From contig NHZP01000020.1 of assembly GCA_003313425.1 (NCBI GenBank), positions 868,001 to 932,000 on the forward strand: a DNA stretch of 64,000 nt. The letters are read 5' to 3'. The DNA comes from Pseudopyrenochaeta lycopersici. Its lineage: Eukaryota > Ascomycota > Dothideomycetes > Pleosporales > Pseudopyrenochaetaceae. Below are positions 1 to 9,796 of this stretch, in pieces. The number at the start of each line of letters is the position of its first letter. Position 1 is the first letter of the stretch. A program made the translations under genes and the position numbers. The notes under the pieces are model-generated. The model worked only from the letters and a program-made list of their open reading frames with translations. It did no database searches and was not told where the DNA came from.

Positions 1-659
1 TTATTTAAGGATTAATCTAGTATTTTAGCTTATGGTAATCTAGGCAAGTTAAATTACCTTTATTAATAATAGGGAGCTCTTACTAATACTACTTCTTCTT
101 ATAGAGGTAGTAGTACTAGTATTATTTTATTAAATTTATCTAAAGCTAGATATCTTTACTAAACCTCTAGATAATAGAGCTCTACTACTTTATTACTTTT
201 AGGTTCTTTACTAGCGAGGAATATCGCATATAGACCTTACCTTGCAGCTTAAATTTATCTAGCTGTAGGGAGGGTGTAGAATAGTAATTAATTAAAGGTA
301 GTATAAGAATAATCTTATTATTAGCTAACTATAGCGTAGCACTACTAAATAACTAAAGGAGAGATATAGTAGTAATAAAAGTGCTTACTGTAGATGTCTT
401 AGTCTAGGGCTGTATATTTATATTACACGCCTTTTTTTATATTATTTTACTAGTATAAATAATATTAGCACTATTAGTTAACGTTTATCTATATATATAA
501 TAGTAAATATATAATTCTTTTATAAAGTTATTTAAGAATAACTTTTTCTTTAATAAAAATTTATATGTAACTTTATAAAATATAGTATAACTCTTTTAGA
601 AAATAATATATTTACTTAGTTATTTAAGATTAAGAATTTCTAATACTATAATAAATACT
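1..659. repeat. AT-rich RIP-degraded relic, unassigned
   Basis: The stretch is very TA-rich and has no open frame of useful length. The minus strand reads as a protein-like frame broken by many TAA/TAG codons (about 10-420), which fits the C-terminal part of a degraded transposase, but I could not match it to a family. It runs off the left edge of the window. Confidence 0.4.
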
Positions 660-916
660 ATTTTTAAAAAAAAAATTATAAAAAAAAATTATTTATTTTT
701 ATAGAAAATTAATAAATTTCTTAAACTATTTATTTTAAAAACTATAATTAACTAAGATTATAAAGCTACTTAAGAAATATATCTTTAATATTAAGACTTT
801 TTTATTTTACTTATTAAATAAGGCTAGAAAAATAGAAATAAAGGTAGGATTTTGGCAGATTTTGGTGAGGAAATGCGTGCGTTACGAGGGGACGATCGCT
901 ACGAGGTGAGCCCCGG
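660..916. mobile_element. Partial copy of palindromic (fold-back) MITE
   Basis: This matches the right arm of the palindromic element near 18,933-19,369, including the run of A/T, the TTTTGGCAGATTTTGGTGAGG core and the end GCTACGAGGTGAGCCCCGG followed by TA (917-918). The left arm is not recognisable, so the copy is truncated or too mutated at about 660. It ends in host-like DNA leading to the hydrolase pseudogene promoter. Confidence 0.7.
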
Positions 917-1237
917 TAACCGACGCCTAGTGCAACACCAGCGACGCTCGTCCGTCGCAAACAGGACAAGTATCAAAATACCTACCAGCATTCTTCACTT
1001 TAGTAAACTAATTAAAGTGGGCAGACCCGGGGCCAGGGCCAAGGCAGTTCGGCCCATGGGCGATCGTATGCTGCGCTTTAGTGCGACAAGATGATTACTT
1101 ATCAGTCCGAGAAAGTTCGTCCTCGTCGCTAGAGACGGAAACGGTGATATGAATTTGTCCATCCGTGTTGTGGGCAGAACTTTGAATTACGAATGCTATT
1201 ATGTTTCCGCAAAAACAAGTAATGGTTCTGGGGAGCA

Positions 1238-1244
1238 TATAAAA
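1238..1244 (+). promoter_or_regulatory. TATA box of the hydrolase pseudogene
   Basis: TATAAAA lies in the context GCATATAAAAGGG, 111 nt upstream of the ATG at 1355. It is a textbook TATA element and suggests the dead gene once had a normal promoter. Confidence 0.55.
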
Positions 1245-1354
1245 GGGTCGCCTGAAGCAAAGTTATCACTTCAACAGAGAGCAGAATCTTCAGCAGTCTC
1301 AGAACAAGAAACTCCACAATTTTCAGAAAACAAGTCCACGCAAAAAATATCACA

Positions 1355-2212
1355 ATGGCGACCCTCCAAACGGCAGAGACCAACTTCACAACTGTCGATG
1401 GCCTGAAGGTCGCATACCGGCGATTTAGGGAGCGAAGCACCTTTCCATTACTCTACATTAACTATCTAAGGGGCTCGATAGATACACTCGACCCCCTTCT
1501 CTTTAACACTATTGCTAAGAACTGGGAGGTTATTGTCTATGACAGCTTCGGTATCAGCTATAGTAAAGGCACCGTTCCTGACTCTACTAAGGTAATAGCC
1601 TCCATCGCCGCTAAATTTCTCGCGGCTATCGACGTGAGCGTAGTTGATGTTATCGGCTTCTCCATAGGTGGCGCTGTCGCACAAATCCTAGGCTGGGACT
1701 ACCCTAAGGTGGTACACAAGCTGATCCTGGCCGGTACACAGTCCGGCATCGGGGAGGCAGTAGTTCTACCTCCGAAGGAGGTGCTTGAGAGTGCCGGTGC
1801 TAACAATAATAAACCTCTAACGAAGGAGGATATATTATACCTCTTCTTCTACCCGTCGGAGTCTAGTCGGGCGCTTAGAAATAAATAGTAGGAGAGGATT
1901 TATAAGCGAAAGGCGGGAGGAGAAGAGCGGAAGGGATATCTTGTTGGCTAGGGAGCACGATCACAACTAACAGCTATTTTCTCTTTCACTGTAGATAATA
2001 CTAACTTTAACTAACTTAAAGACATTAAAGCCCCAACTTTAGTTACAAACGGCCATGATAATATTATGTTACCTACTCTGGACAGTTTTGTGTTACAGCA
2101 AAACATCTAGAACGCGCAGTTAATTATCTATCCCAATGCGGGACATAGGCACCTCTTCCAAGTGCCGGAGCTCTACACAAAGCATCTTGAACTCTTCTTA
2201 GTAGATGAGTAA
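1355..2212 (+). pseudogene. alpha/beta-hydrolase fold pseudogene (RIP-type stops)
   Basis: This is a full-length relative of the intact hydrolase at 21,553-22,404, aligned from start (MATLQTAE versus MSTYETAP) to end. It keeps one reading frame for 286 codons but carries five in-frame stops: 1886 and 1889 (TAG TAG), 1949 (TAG), 2012 (TAA) and 2108 (TAG). The nucleophile elbow GFSIGG, the acid region TNGHDN and the histidine region NAGHRHLFQ are still readable. There is no frameshift, so the damage is point mutation only; the stops fit C-to-T or G-to-A changes of CAA, CAG or TGG. The start has the context CACAATGGC and a TATA box upstream. The product would have been an epoxide-hydrolase or esterase-like enzyme of unknown substrate. 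It is almost surely non-functional. Confidence 0.85.
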
Positions 2213-2277
2213 GTGTAACTGTATATCCCTGTCTACAGTCTCTACCTACTGTAGCTTAGTCACTCTTTGTTCTCATA

Positions 2278-2713
2278 ACGTGTTCCACCACTCCCCGGCC
2301 CACACCACTCCTCGGCCCACCCTAAAACACACCCAAAATCAGGAAAAGAGCCCCATGCAATGTTAACAACAGCTTTAAGATAATTTCTAAAATAATAAAT
2401 CTAGCTTCATATACCTATTTTATAGCTCTTACTATATTTATAGGATTATAACTATTGTACTTTCTTAGATCTTAGGTTTTGGCCCCCAATATTAAGCATT
2501 TTTAAGCAATATCTAAATATCTATATCTATACCTAAGGAATAACCTTTTAATTCCTATATAGGTTCTAGAGAAGGTATTAGAGGCTAAACTTAGATTTTT
2601 AGAAATTATTGTAAAGCTATTGTTGAGATTGCAGGGGATTATCTTTTCTTATTTTTGGTGTGTTTTTGAGGTGGGCCGAGGAGTGGTGTGGGCCGGGGAG
2701 TGGTGGAACACGT
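2278..2713. mobile_element. Pogo-type MITE, 436 bp, TA target duplication
   Basis: Both ends carry the inverted repeat ACGTGTTCCACCACTCC..., at least 70 bp long and recognisable in imperfect form for about 130 bp. It is flanked by TA at 2276-2277 and 2714-2715. The first 15 bases are shared with the full pogo element at 19,621-21,464, so that family probably mobilised it. It has no coding capacity. Confidence 0.85.
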
Positions 2714-2715
2714 TA

Positions 2716-3214
2716 CATATTGTAGTGGAGAGGCTCGCCTTCCAAGGAACGGGTGCTCGACGCGGTAGTTAATTGATTATTGTTTAGTAACTGTTGTTAC
2801 CTATTATACATTATTGTTGTTGTCTCCTGCTGAACCTCCTTCAGAATTTCCCTACCTGCTTATTTCTTGTCTGAGCGTCCTTTAGCCTTTTGTATCACTA
2901 AGCTCCTCTACCGCATCCCTAACCTAGGGCCTTAACGGCACCTAGTGTAGTAGAGAAACATAGTCTGCTGTAGCATTGACGATATACATACTTGCTAATA
3001 ATTAAGAATCATTGAAGAGAAACATGATGCTGAAAGAGCTGCATGCTCAGAACGAAAGCTATGAAACATGCGAGATAATAAGAACAGCCTACAGAGTAAT
3101 GAGTATATGGTATACCATGGACAACATCAGCTCAGCGATCACAGCTACTGCTCAACATACTGCCAACAAAGAGAGTATCAACCAAGCCATCCTGAGCTAG
3201 ATATGAACATTGCT
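2716..3214. other. Intergenic, no gene seen
   Basis: Base composition is close to normal, with no supported reading frame. It lies just downstream of the minus-strand gene relic that ends at 3215 and would hold its 3' flank. Confidence 0.5.
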
Positions 3215-3855
3215 TCAAGAATGGCAGAGATATTCCGCGTCAAAAGGTTCGCTGGTGACTATTAGTATAAAAGGAGAAAAAGGCAAAGATACTCACTTGT
3301 GGTCGGAGCCAACGAGTGTACTACCATCGTAGCCAAAGTCGCCCTCGACCTCGTATTCATTACTATATTGAAGCTCATCTTAGAAGCCTACTAGACTACG
3401 GCAAAAGGGGATCTCTAAAGGCCCTGTCGCAGACACGTTGTCGAGATATTCATTCCACTCAAGCACAGGAAGCTGATCAAGTGGCACTACCCAGTCGAGT
3501 TCTGCTCCGCGTTGGTCTATCTTCTTCTGAAGCTGCTAAATCCAACCTATGTAATAATTAGTCTGAAGCACATCTAATTAGGAGAGTGAATACCCTACCT
3601 TTTCTATCTTGTTTGCGCAGAATTGCTTCAGATCATACGCAAGGCTGATCTGCTTCTATAGCTAGATACACTACCTCTATTATATTTATTATACGTAAAG
3701 TTGTAGGGTATAGATTTCTTAGACTTACTTTGTAGCATTATACTGCTACTATAAAATCGCGTTACGACAGTCAAATAGGAACGTAGAAGTTATAATACCC
3801 CTTTGCTAAGCATTACTAGAGCCGTCAAGACGTAGTCCTCCAGCGAATTCCTATC

Positions 3856-3863
3856 GTTAAAAG
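3856..3863. repeat. 8-bp target duplication, left (GTTAAAAG)
   Basis: GTTAAAAG lies directly before the left inverted repeat of the hAT element and recurs exactly at 6845-6852. An 8-bp duplication is the hAT hallmark. Confidence 0.9.
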
Positions 3864-6844
3864 CAGAGTTGCTAACAAGCCGGCCAGGCCGGCCTGCTTT
3901 TACGCCAACCAACGGCCTGGCCTGGCCGGCCTGGGTAGTAGAAGGAGTGTGGCCTGGCCGGCCTGCCTGAGAAAAGCCTGAAAAGCCTGAATTTGTATTA
4001 CTAATCTGATTTCTTGAACCCTAATTGGTCTATTTCCTCCTCTAACTATCCGTCTTCCTCTGGCTATTCCTAAAGCTTATATATTTTATTGACAGCGTTG
4101 CTACTAAGGGAGGAGGCATTTAAGAGTTTGTTATCTAAGTAGATTAGCAATATGCCTATATTAGGTTAGATTAACTTACCTGCAAAGCCTTTGCTAATCT
4201 AGCTCCTAACGCACGTTAACGCAGCTGTAAGCTGGCTGGATAGCTTCCTCTATTTTAGTTCTAACATATCTCTAACTTCTAAAAAGAGGCGCTTATAATT
4301 AGTAGAAGTAGTAGGAATTAAGAGTATATTAAGGGCTATCTGAGATAGATTTAGGTATTCTGTAGATAGAGAGAGCTAATAAGCAATTGGATTAATTGCG
4401 TGGGGGTAATCTCTTGGAAGGTTATCCACTCTCTTCTACTGTATAAAGTTGTCTCCCTCGTCGTCTCTTAGCGTCTTAACAGGCCCAGTATATTAATTAA
4501 TATCGTTATTAATCTTAGCGTTGTACCTTACGCGTTTTAGCTGTAGCAGGGTCTCTAAACAGCTACTAGATTCACCCTTATACAACTACTAGAGAGCTTA
4601 AAACTGCGCGTTGTTATAGTTAAGCTAGTAAGGGGTATCTATCTAAGAGTTATTGTAATAGAATTTATACTAGGGATAGAGGATCATAGCCGTGTAATAC
4701 GCTAGAAAGTTATTAAGCTTAACATAGTATTTGCGAATATTGTAAAGCTTATAATCTTTAGGAGCGTCTACCTTATTATAGTTAACATCTTTTAAGAAGT
4801 TAAACTAGCTCTCATACTTATAGAGGAGATATTTAAAAGTTAGAATAACCTCGTAAAGAGCACTAAAACGCCTACATTTTCCTCGTCCTTTAAGTCTCTT
4901 AGAGGTAACCTTAAGTAGCTGTAATATCTAAATATAGTCTATAATAACCTGCTAATCCTAGGCAGTTAATCCTTTAGTCCTTATCTAATCAGGTACGTTA
5001 ACTAGCGCAGCGTTTAGGTTGCGGGCGAACTAAGTAGCTATTTCTATCTGATACTGTCTAATATAGTATTAAATATATGCGTTAAGGGGTTATTATAACT
5101 TAATAGCGCGCTTAAAAGCGTTATAATATAAATTCTAGTAGGTAGTGCCAGGTTTCTTAATTTCTTTAACTCGAAACTTTAGATCTAGTAGCTGCTTATT
5201 AGCCTTAACCTAAACATCGCGTAGGAGGTTATATTACTGCAGAGTTAAGATATACGCTATAACGTCTTAGAGCATGCCTAACAGCTTGTCTTTTCTCTAC
5301 TCTTATAGATATCTTACTTCTAATTTAGCGTCTTTAGCGCTCTTACTAGTATTTACTTTAAGTACTTTCCTATTAATGCTAAAGATTACAGTTTAGCTAA
5401 TAAGGTTAAGCGTGTAAGGACTACAGCGTAGTCTTTAGTAGGTACTATTAAAGTAGTAGTATTTTGCAAGGATGTTAATAGTAATATTATTAGAGCTAAT
5501 ATTATTAAGTATAAAATAGCTAACCTAGCTAGACTTGATCCTAAACTTCTAGATTACGTTATTAATAACCTTACTAAGCCTCTCGCCTATGTAAGCACTA
5601 GCTAGCTGTAGTAACATAATAGGATATTTATGTTTATTACTATTATTATTAAGATAGTGTATATAGACGCTAAGAAACGCTTTCTTACTACCCTTTGCTG
5701 TCTAGCTGTTAAAGGTAAAGTGTATTAGTAAGCGCGCAGATAAGAGATATTAGCGTATAGTAGAGAGGAGTAGATTATATTATATTATTATAAAATGCGT
5801 AACTAACTAGTAGTTCTTCTAAATCGCTGCTGCAGCTTTAGGGTTAGCAGCAGTAATTATCTCTTTAAACGCAGAAGTCTTAAATTCGCGTAACAGATAG
5901 TTATTTTGAAGGAGCTAGATAACAGCTTTTATCTAAAAAGACTGTACGTTAAAGTAGCTAATCTTATTAGCTATCTCCTAAGAGACCTTAAACCTGCCTT
6001 TAATAAGGCTCTGTAAGGTTTATTAACAGGACTCTATCTAGATAGTAACTTTTCTGTCCTTATATAATCTATAGCTAGGTCTGTTTATCCCTAGATAGCG
6101 TGCGGCAGCTAAAACAGATAATATAATATTAAAGATATAATTATAAGTAGACTTCTTAAGATAGTAATGTCTACAGACGAAAAATGTCTGTTTTAGGTTC
6201 TTTAGCAAAGCTACGCGGTATCTATACTTATAGATCTAGCTTAGTTACCTCGTCTATGTTTAGAGAGGCTTAATATATTACTTAATTACTTCTTACTAAA
6301 TCCTATTATAATTATCTGTATATTACTTATTATTAGAGGAGATATTACTATTGTTAGGGGGGAGGGCTTTAGCAGCAGTTGCGGCAGCGGTCTTAGTTAG
6401 CGCGTTAAGGAGAGCGCTATAGAGCTCCTCCTTAAAGGTTTAAATATTTTCCTAAGTAGCCTGTATATTACGGGTGCGCTTTTTTAATTAGACTTAACAT
6501 AGCATAGTAGAGGTCTTTAATAGAGAAGTTAGGCCTAAGGAAGTTCTAGTATTAAAGGGTTTAAGCTAATTATAATCTCTTAGGTAGCACTTAGAAAATT
6601 ATAATTAGCTCGTGTTGCTTAAACCTTGTTAGTAAGCCTTAGCAAAATTTTGCGGCTAGTTCATCCGATCTTAACTTAACTTAACTTTAATTTGTACGGC
6701 TTTATATACATACCTACTAGGCCGAAACCAGGCTACTAGGCTGCGACCTTCGGCCTGGCTTGGCCGGCCTGGTTTTTCTGCGACTCGCGGCCTGGCTTGG
6801 CCTGCTTGCTTAAAAGCAGGCCGGCCGCCTTGTTAGCAACTCTG
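3864..6844 (-). mobile_element. hAT DNA transposon, degraded, 2981 bp
   Basis: Ends are CAGAGTTGCTAACAAG... and its inverse ...TTGTTAGCAACTCTG, with an inverted repeat of about 32 bp. A perfect 8-bp duplication GTTAAAAG flanks it (3856-3863, 6845-6852). The subterminal regions are rich in GGCCTGGC / GCCGGCC motifs in both orientations, as hAT transposases often bind repeated subterminal sites. Internally it holds a minus-strand transposase relic. It landed in an intron of the minus-strand host gene relic. The body is heavily RIP-mutated while the GC-rich ends are spared. Confidence 0.9.
4166..6505 (-). pseudogene. hAT transposase relic
   Basis: The frame probably starts at the ATG 6505-6503 and ends at 4166. 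Many in-frame TAA/TAG codons break it. The C-terminal dimerisation region of hAT transposases is readable on the minus strand at about 4180-4420: an NPIAY stretch, then YLNLSQIALNIL, then the IPTTSTNYKRLF segment, which corresponds to the conserved IPxxSxxxERxF motif with the glutamate changed to lysine. An upstream region around 6,000-6,200 reads FFVCRHYHLKKSTYN, followed by LAAARYLG. The protein is dead; any movement would need an enzyme supplied in trans. Confidence 0.8.
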
Positions 6845-6852
6845 GTTAAAAG
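6845..6852. repeat. 8-bp target duplication, right (GTTAAAAG)
   Basis: Exact copy of 3856-3863 directly after the right end of the hAT element. Confidence 0.9.
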
Positions 6853-6920
6853 GCTGCTCGCCTAACCATTATGCTAGCGAGTTAACGCAGAAAGCAACCT
6901 GCTAAACAAAGAAAATTCTA

Positions 6921-7239
6921 AGGCTGCTATACCCTTGTCATATCAAATTAGTAAGACACGTTAGGAAGGGGGAGTGCATATGCGAATGAGTGCTTTGAGT
7001 TTTTAGGCATTTGCTTAACTAAAAAAAGTTAAGGCGGGTTTACGCAGATCATAAAAGGAGGATGACTCAGCACTAGCCTACGGCAAGTGCGATGGTAAAC
7101 GCCACCAGATGTGCCTGAGTTTAGTCCTAATGTGCGTAAGCCGCCTAAAACGCCTAAAAACTTAAAGCACTCATTCGCATATGCACTCTCCCCTTCCTAA
7201 CGTATCTTACTAATATAATATAACAGGGCATAGCGGCCT
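6921..7239. mobile_element. MITE, about 319 bp, TA target duplication
   Basis: The terminal inverted repeats begin AGGCYGCTATRCCC and continue for about 90 bp through GTTAGGAAGG, GTGCATATGCGAATGAGTGC and GTTTTTAGGC. TA flanks it at 6919-6920 and 7240-7241. It lies inside an exon of the minus-strand gene relic. The interior shows no coding capacity. I do not see a parent element for these ends in the window. Confidence 0.75.
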
Positions 7240-7581
7240 TATCTCGGAGGGCTATCGACCTCGCTTCGCGTTTATACGGAAAATTTCGTGGAATTTCGCC
7301 GCGTCTCATTTATTGGTCAGCAAGTCTGGATGACAACGACAATCGCAGTTGAGTGAGTTCAAAAGAGGAGACACCTCGCTGGTGTTAATTTTGCCACTAA
7401 GGTGATATCGCACTGCTTCCGGATCTAATCCTTAACTCTAATCAATTCAAACAATTTCTCGAGCTTTATCAATTTGAACAACTCTATCTGCACCTACTAA
7501 GGCCGCAGTTCTCGTCTGTGGATAAGGATACGGTAAAAGGGTGTGTCATTATTGAACCGTGTCATTTATTTCTCATCTCAA

Positions 7582-8642
7582 ATGGCTCCATCTCAACAAT
7601 CAATTCTCATTACTGGGTGAGTCTCGACGAATTCCGCCCATTAATCTAGTTGATGATGACTGATATTCTTGGCGGATAGATGCACGAAGGGCAGTGCCGG
7701 CCATGCTCTCGCCCTTGAGTTTGCCTCCCAGGGGATGCGAGTTTTCGCAACCGCTCGATCCACTAAATCTCTAACTGGACTCGAAGAAAAGGGTATTGAG
7801 ATCTTAACTCTGGATATTACCAGGCCTGAAAGCATCACTGCATTGAAAGCTGAGATTGAAACACGCACCGGAGGCAAGCTGGACATTCTGTTCAATAACG
7901 CAGGCTCAAGTAAGCATATATTTTGTCTTTCCAAGCTGGAAGCGTCCAGCTCCGGATGCTCTTCAAGCGCTATCTAGACCCTTGTTTACCTTTTACAGTG
8001 TATGAGGCACCTGCTATCGAGGCTGACCCTAGTCGTGTTCGCGCAATGTTCAACACTAACGTCTTTGGCGTCTTCGACATGGTCTCGGCGTTCACGCCAC
8101 TTCTTTTGGCTGCAGTTTCTGATTCATCTCGCCCTCCAATCATCATCAACACCGCATCAGTACTTGCAATAGTTCCTTACCCATTCTCATCCGCGTACAA
8201 TGCGACCAAAGCCGCAGTTGCATCCTATTCAGACACGCTCCGGCTCGAGCTAGCACCTCTCGGTATCAAAGTCGTAACGCTGTACATGGGTGTCGTATCG
8301 ACGGGCATTTCTAGTCCCGATTCAATCCGTTTTGGTCCAAATAGCCTTTTTACTGATGTCGAAGCAGGCGTGAAGAAGAGGAGCCGAGATCATCAAGTTG
8401 CTGGTATGAAGGCTGATCAGTTTGCGAGAGAGGTCGTCCGCGAGATATTAGAGAAGAAACGTGGTCTTGGGCAAGGTGAATACGTATGGAAGGGCAGTAA
8501 TGCTACCTTTATCTGGTTATTGAATGCCGTGGGCTGGAGAAAGATCTTTGACGGATCTTCTGAGAAAGAGATTGGGTTTAACGAAGAGTTGAAGAAATCT
8601 ATTGCTGAGAGAGGGCACGCTGCTGTGCAAAACAAAAGTTGA
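7582..8642 (+). CDS. Short-chain dehydrogenase/reductase, AYR1-like
   Basis: The gene has three exons, 7582-7616, 7680-7909 and 7999-8642, with introns of 63 and 89 nt (GTGAGT..GATAG and GTAAGC..TACAG). The spliced frame is 909 nt, 302 residues. The cofactor motif TGCTKGSAG is at 11-19, NNAG at 84-87, and the catalytic set is Asn109, Ser142, Tyr155 and Lys159 (YNATK). Both splice junctions fall inside well conserved SDR motifs, which supports the model. The closest family I know is the NADPH-dependent 1-acyldihydroxyacetone-phosphate reductase group (yeast Ayr1 and fungal relatives), which reduce keto groups of lipid precursors, often at the ER or lipid droplets. The substrate is inferred only. 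The frame is clean and not RIP-mutated. The start codon faces the 5' end of a dead divergent gene. Confidence 0.92.
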
Positions 8643-9060
8643 GCGTATTTCAATTTGATTGGCGTTTGTTATACGAGCATGTGGCCGGCCGATCCAGGAT
8701 TGTAGAGTGTCTCCAGTGCTCTCAAAAAAAGAAGGGTAATTTAATACAATTACTGGAGAGAAGGTTAAGTAGTGGATGAAAGCGCAGATAGTATAAAATA
8801 GAGTTGTTAAACCTCAGGTGCTAGGCTCTAGTATGCCATGAAAAGTGTAAAGAGACTAGGCATAATTATGCGTGTAGAAAAGATATCATATAGGTGCCGC
8901 TTAAGCTAGTATATTAAGATCTATATAGTACTTAATATATAGTTAAGCTGAACGTTTGTAGAGGTGCGCAAAGTTAGTGTGGTGTGTGCAATTGGCTTGC
9001 GCGCGCTGCTTGCTTGTGGTTGACTTTATAACTGTCAAAACGTGGGGAGTGTACTCGGGC
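8643..9060. other. Intergenic, no gene seen
   Basis: This is the 3' flank of the SDR gene running into the transposon stack. Composition drops towards AT-rich after about 8,720. No supported reading frame or RNA gene. Confidence 0.5.
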
Positions 9061-9796
9061 CCTCCTAGCTCAACGATCATCCCTAGCTCAACGATCACGA
9101 CGCAGGTGCTTCAACTCTCATACAAATTTATATAGGAAATAAAGTTCTAATGTCGCGCAAATTGATACAATATGTCAACTAGAGTCTCCTGCATCGCTAC
9201 TTTCAATTTCGAAGTCAGCCTCGCTGTCGTTACTTATATCATCGAGCTCGCTTTCAACAACCGTAGCCTGTGTATCTAGCTGACCAAGGGCTCAATTGTT
9301 AGCGTTCCTGTAGTATTCTTCCCGTTCTTTTGCCTTAATAGCAGCTGTAACCTTTGAGTTATAAGGATCGTTGATACTACGCGTGACAAGCCCTTATTAC
9401 ACTACCGTAGTAAGCTATCGCACTGAACGTGTGTGTTAAAACGAACAGTGAAAATGGGTGAAGAAAATGAGGAGAATGCATTGTAACTGTGTGTGTATTG
9501 TATGTATGTAGATCTGAGATCTTTTTTTTGCTATAGTGAGGAGAGGTGCTTTTATGTCCCTCGCGACAGCTATCATGTGATGATTGATTCCTGAGCCAAT
9601 GAGCTTCCACCAGGTGGATCTGGCCTGCGACAAAACGCCTTAAAGCAGCTTCCTGTTCTTCTGTAAGAAGCTTATTCGTAGATGGGCGTGTAGAGCGGCT
9701 TTGGCCGCCTCGATAGGCGCGTTTGAGCCTCTGGTAGGGTAGGTTATGGTCGTGTGCGAAGGCGGCGATGTTGGGGTTACCGAGGTGGACGGCGTA

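Larger units (their letters stand above)
3215..7520 (-). pseudogene. Spliced host gene, RIP-killed and split by two transposons
   Basis: Reading the minus strand and removing the two insertions gives one long protein frame. Its introns are 3252-3296, 3547-3598, 3677-3728 and a short one (about 59 nt of its own sequence) at 3851-6898 that now contains the hAT element; each has GT..AG ends and each join keeps frame. A MITE (6921-7239) sits in the exon upstream of the last of these, and coding resumes at 7242 and continues to about 7520. Roughly ten stops interrupt the frame, mostly TAA/TAG/TGA where CAA/CAG/CGA would fit. Readable segments include NCDCRCHPDLL (upstream exon), NSLEDYVLTALVMLSKG, and the acidic C-terminal part EYEVEGDFGYDGSTL. 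The last exon ends at TGA 3215-3217. The 5' end is unclear. I do not recognise the family. The upstream end faces the SDR gene, so the two were divergent neighbours. Confidence 0.6.

Noticed and set aside
3012..3561. Plus-strand ORFs of 62-81 codons
   Set aside because: They lie antisense to, or just beyond, the spliced minus-strand gene relic and have no motif of their own.
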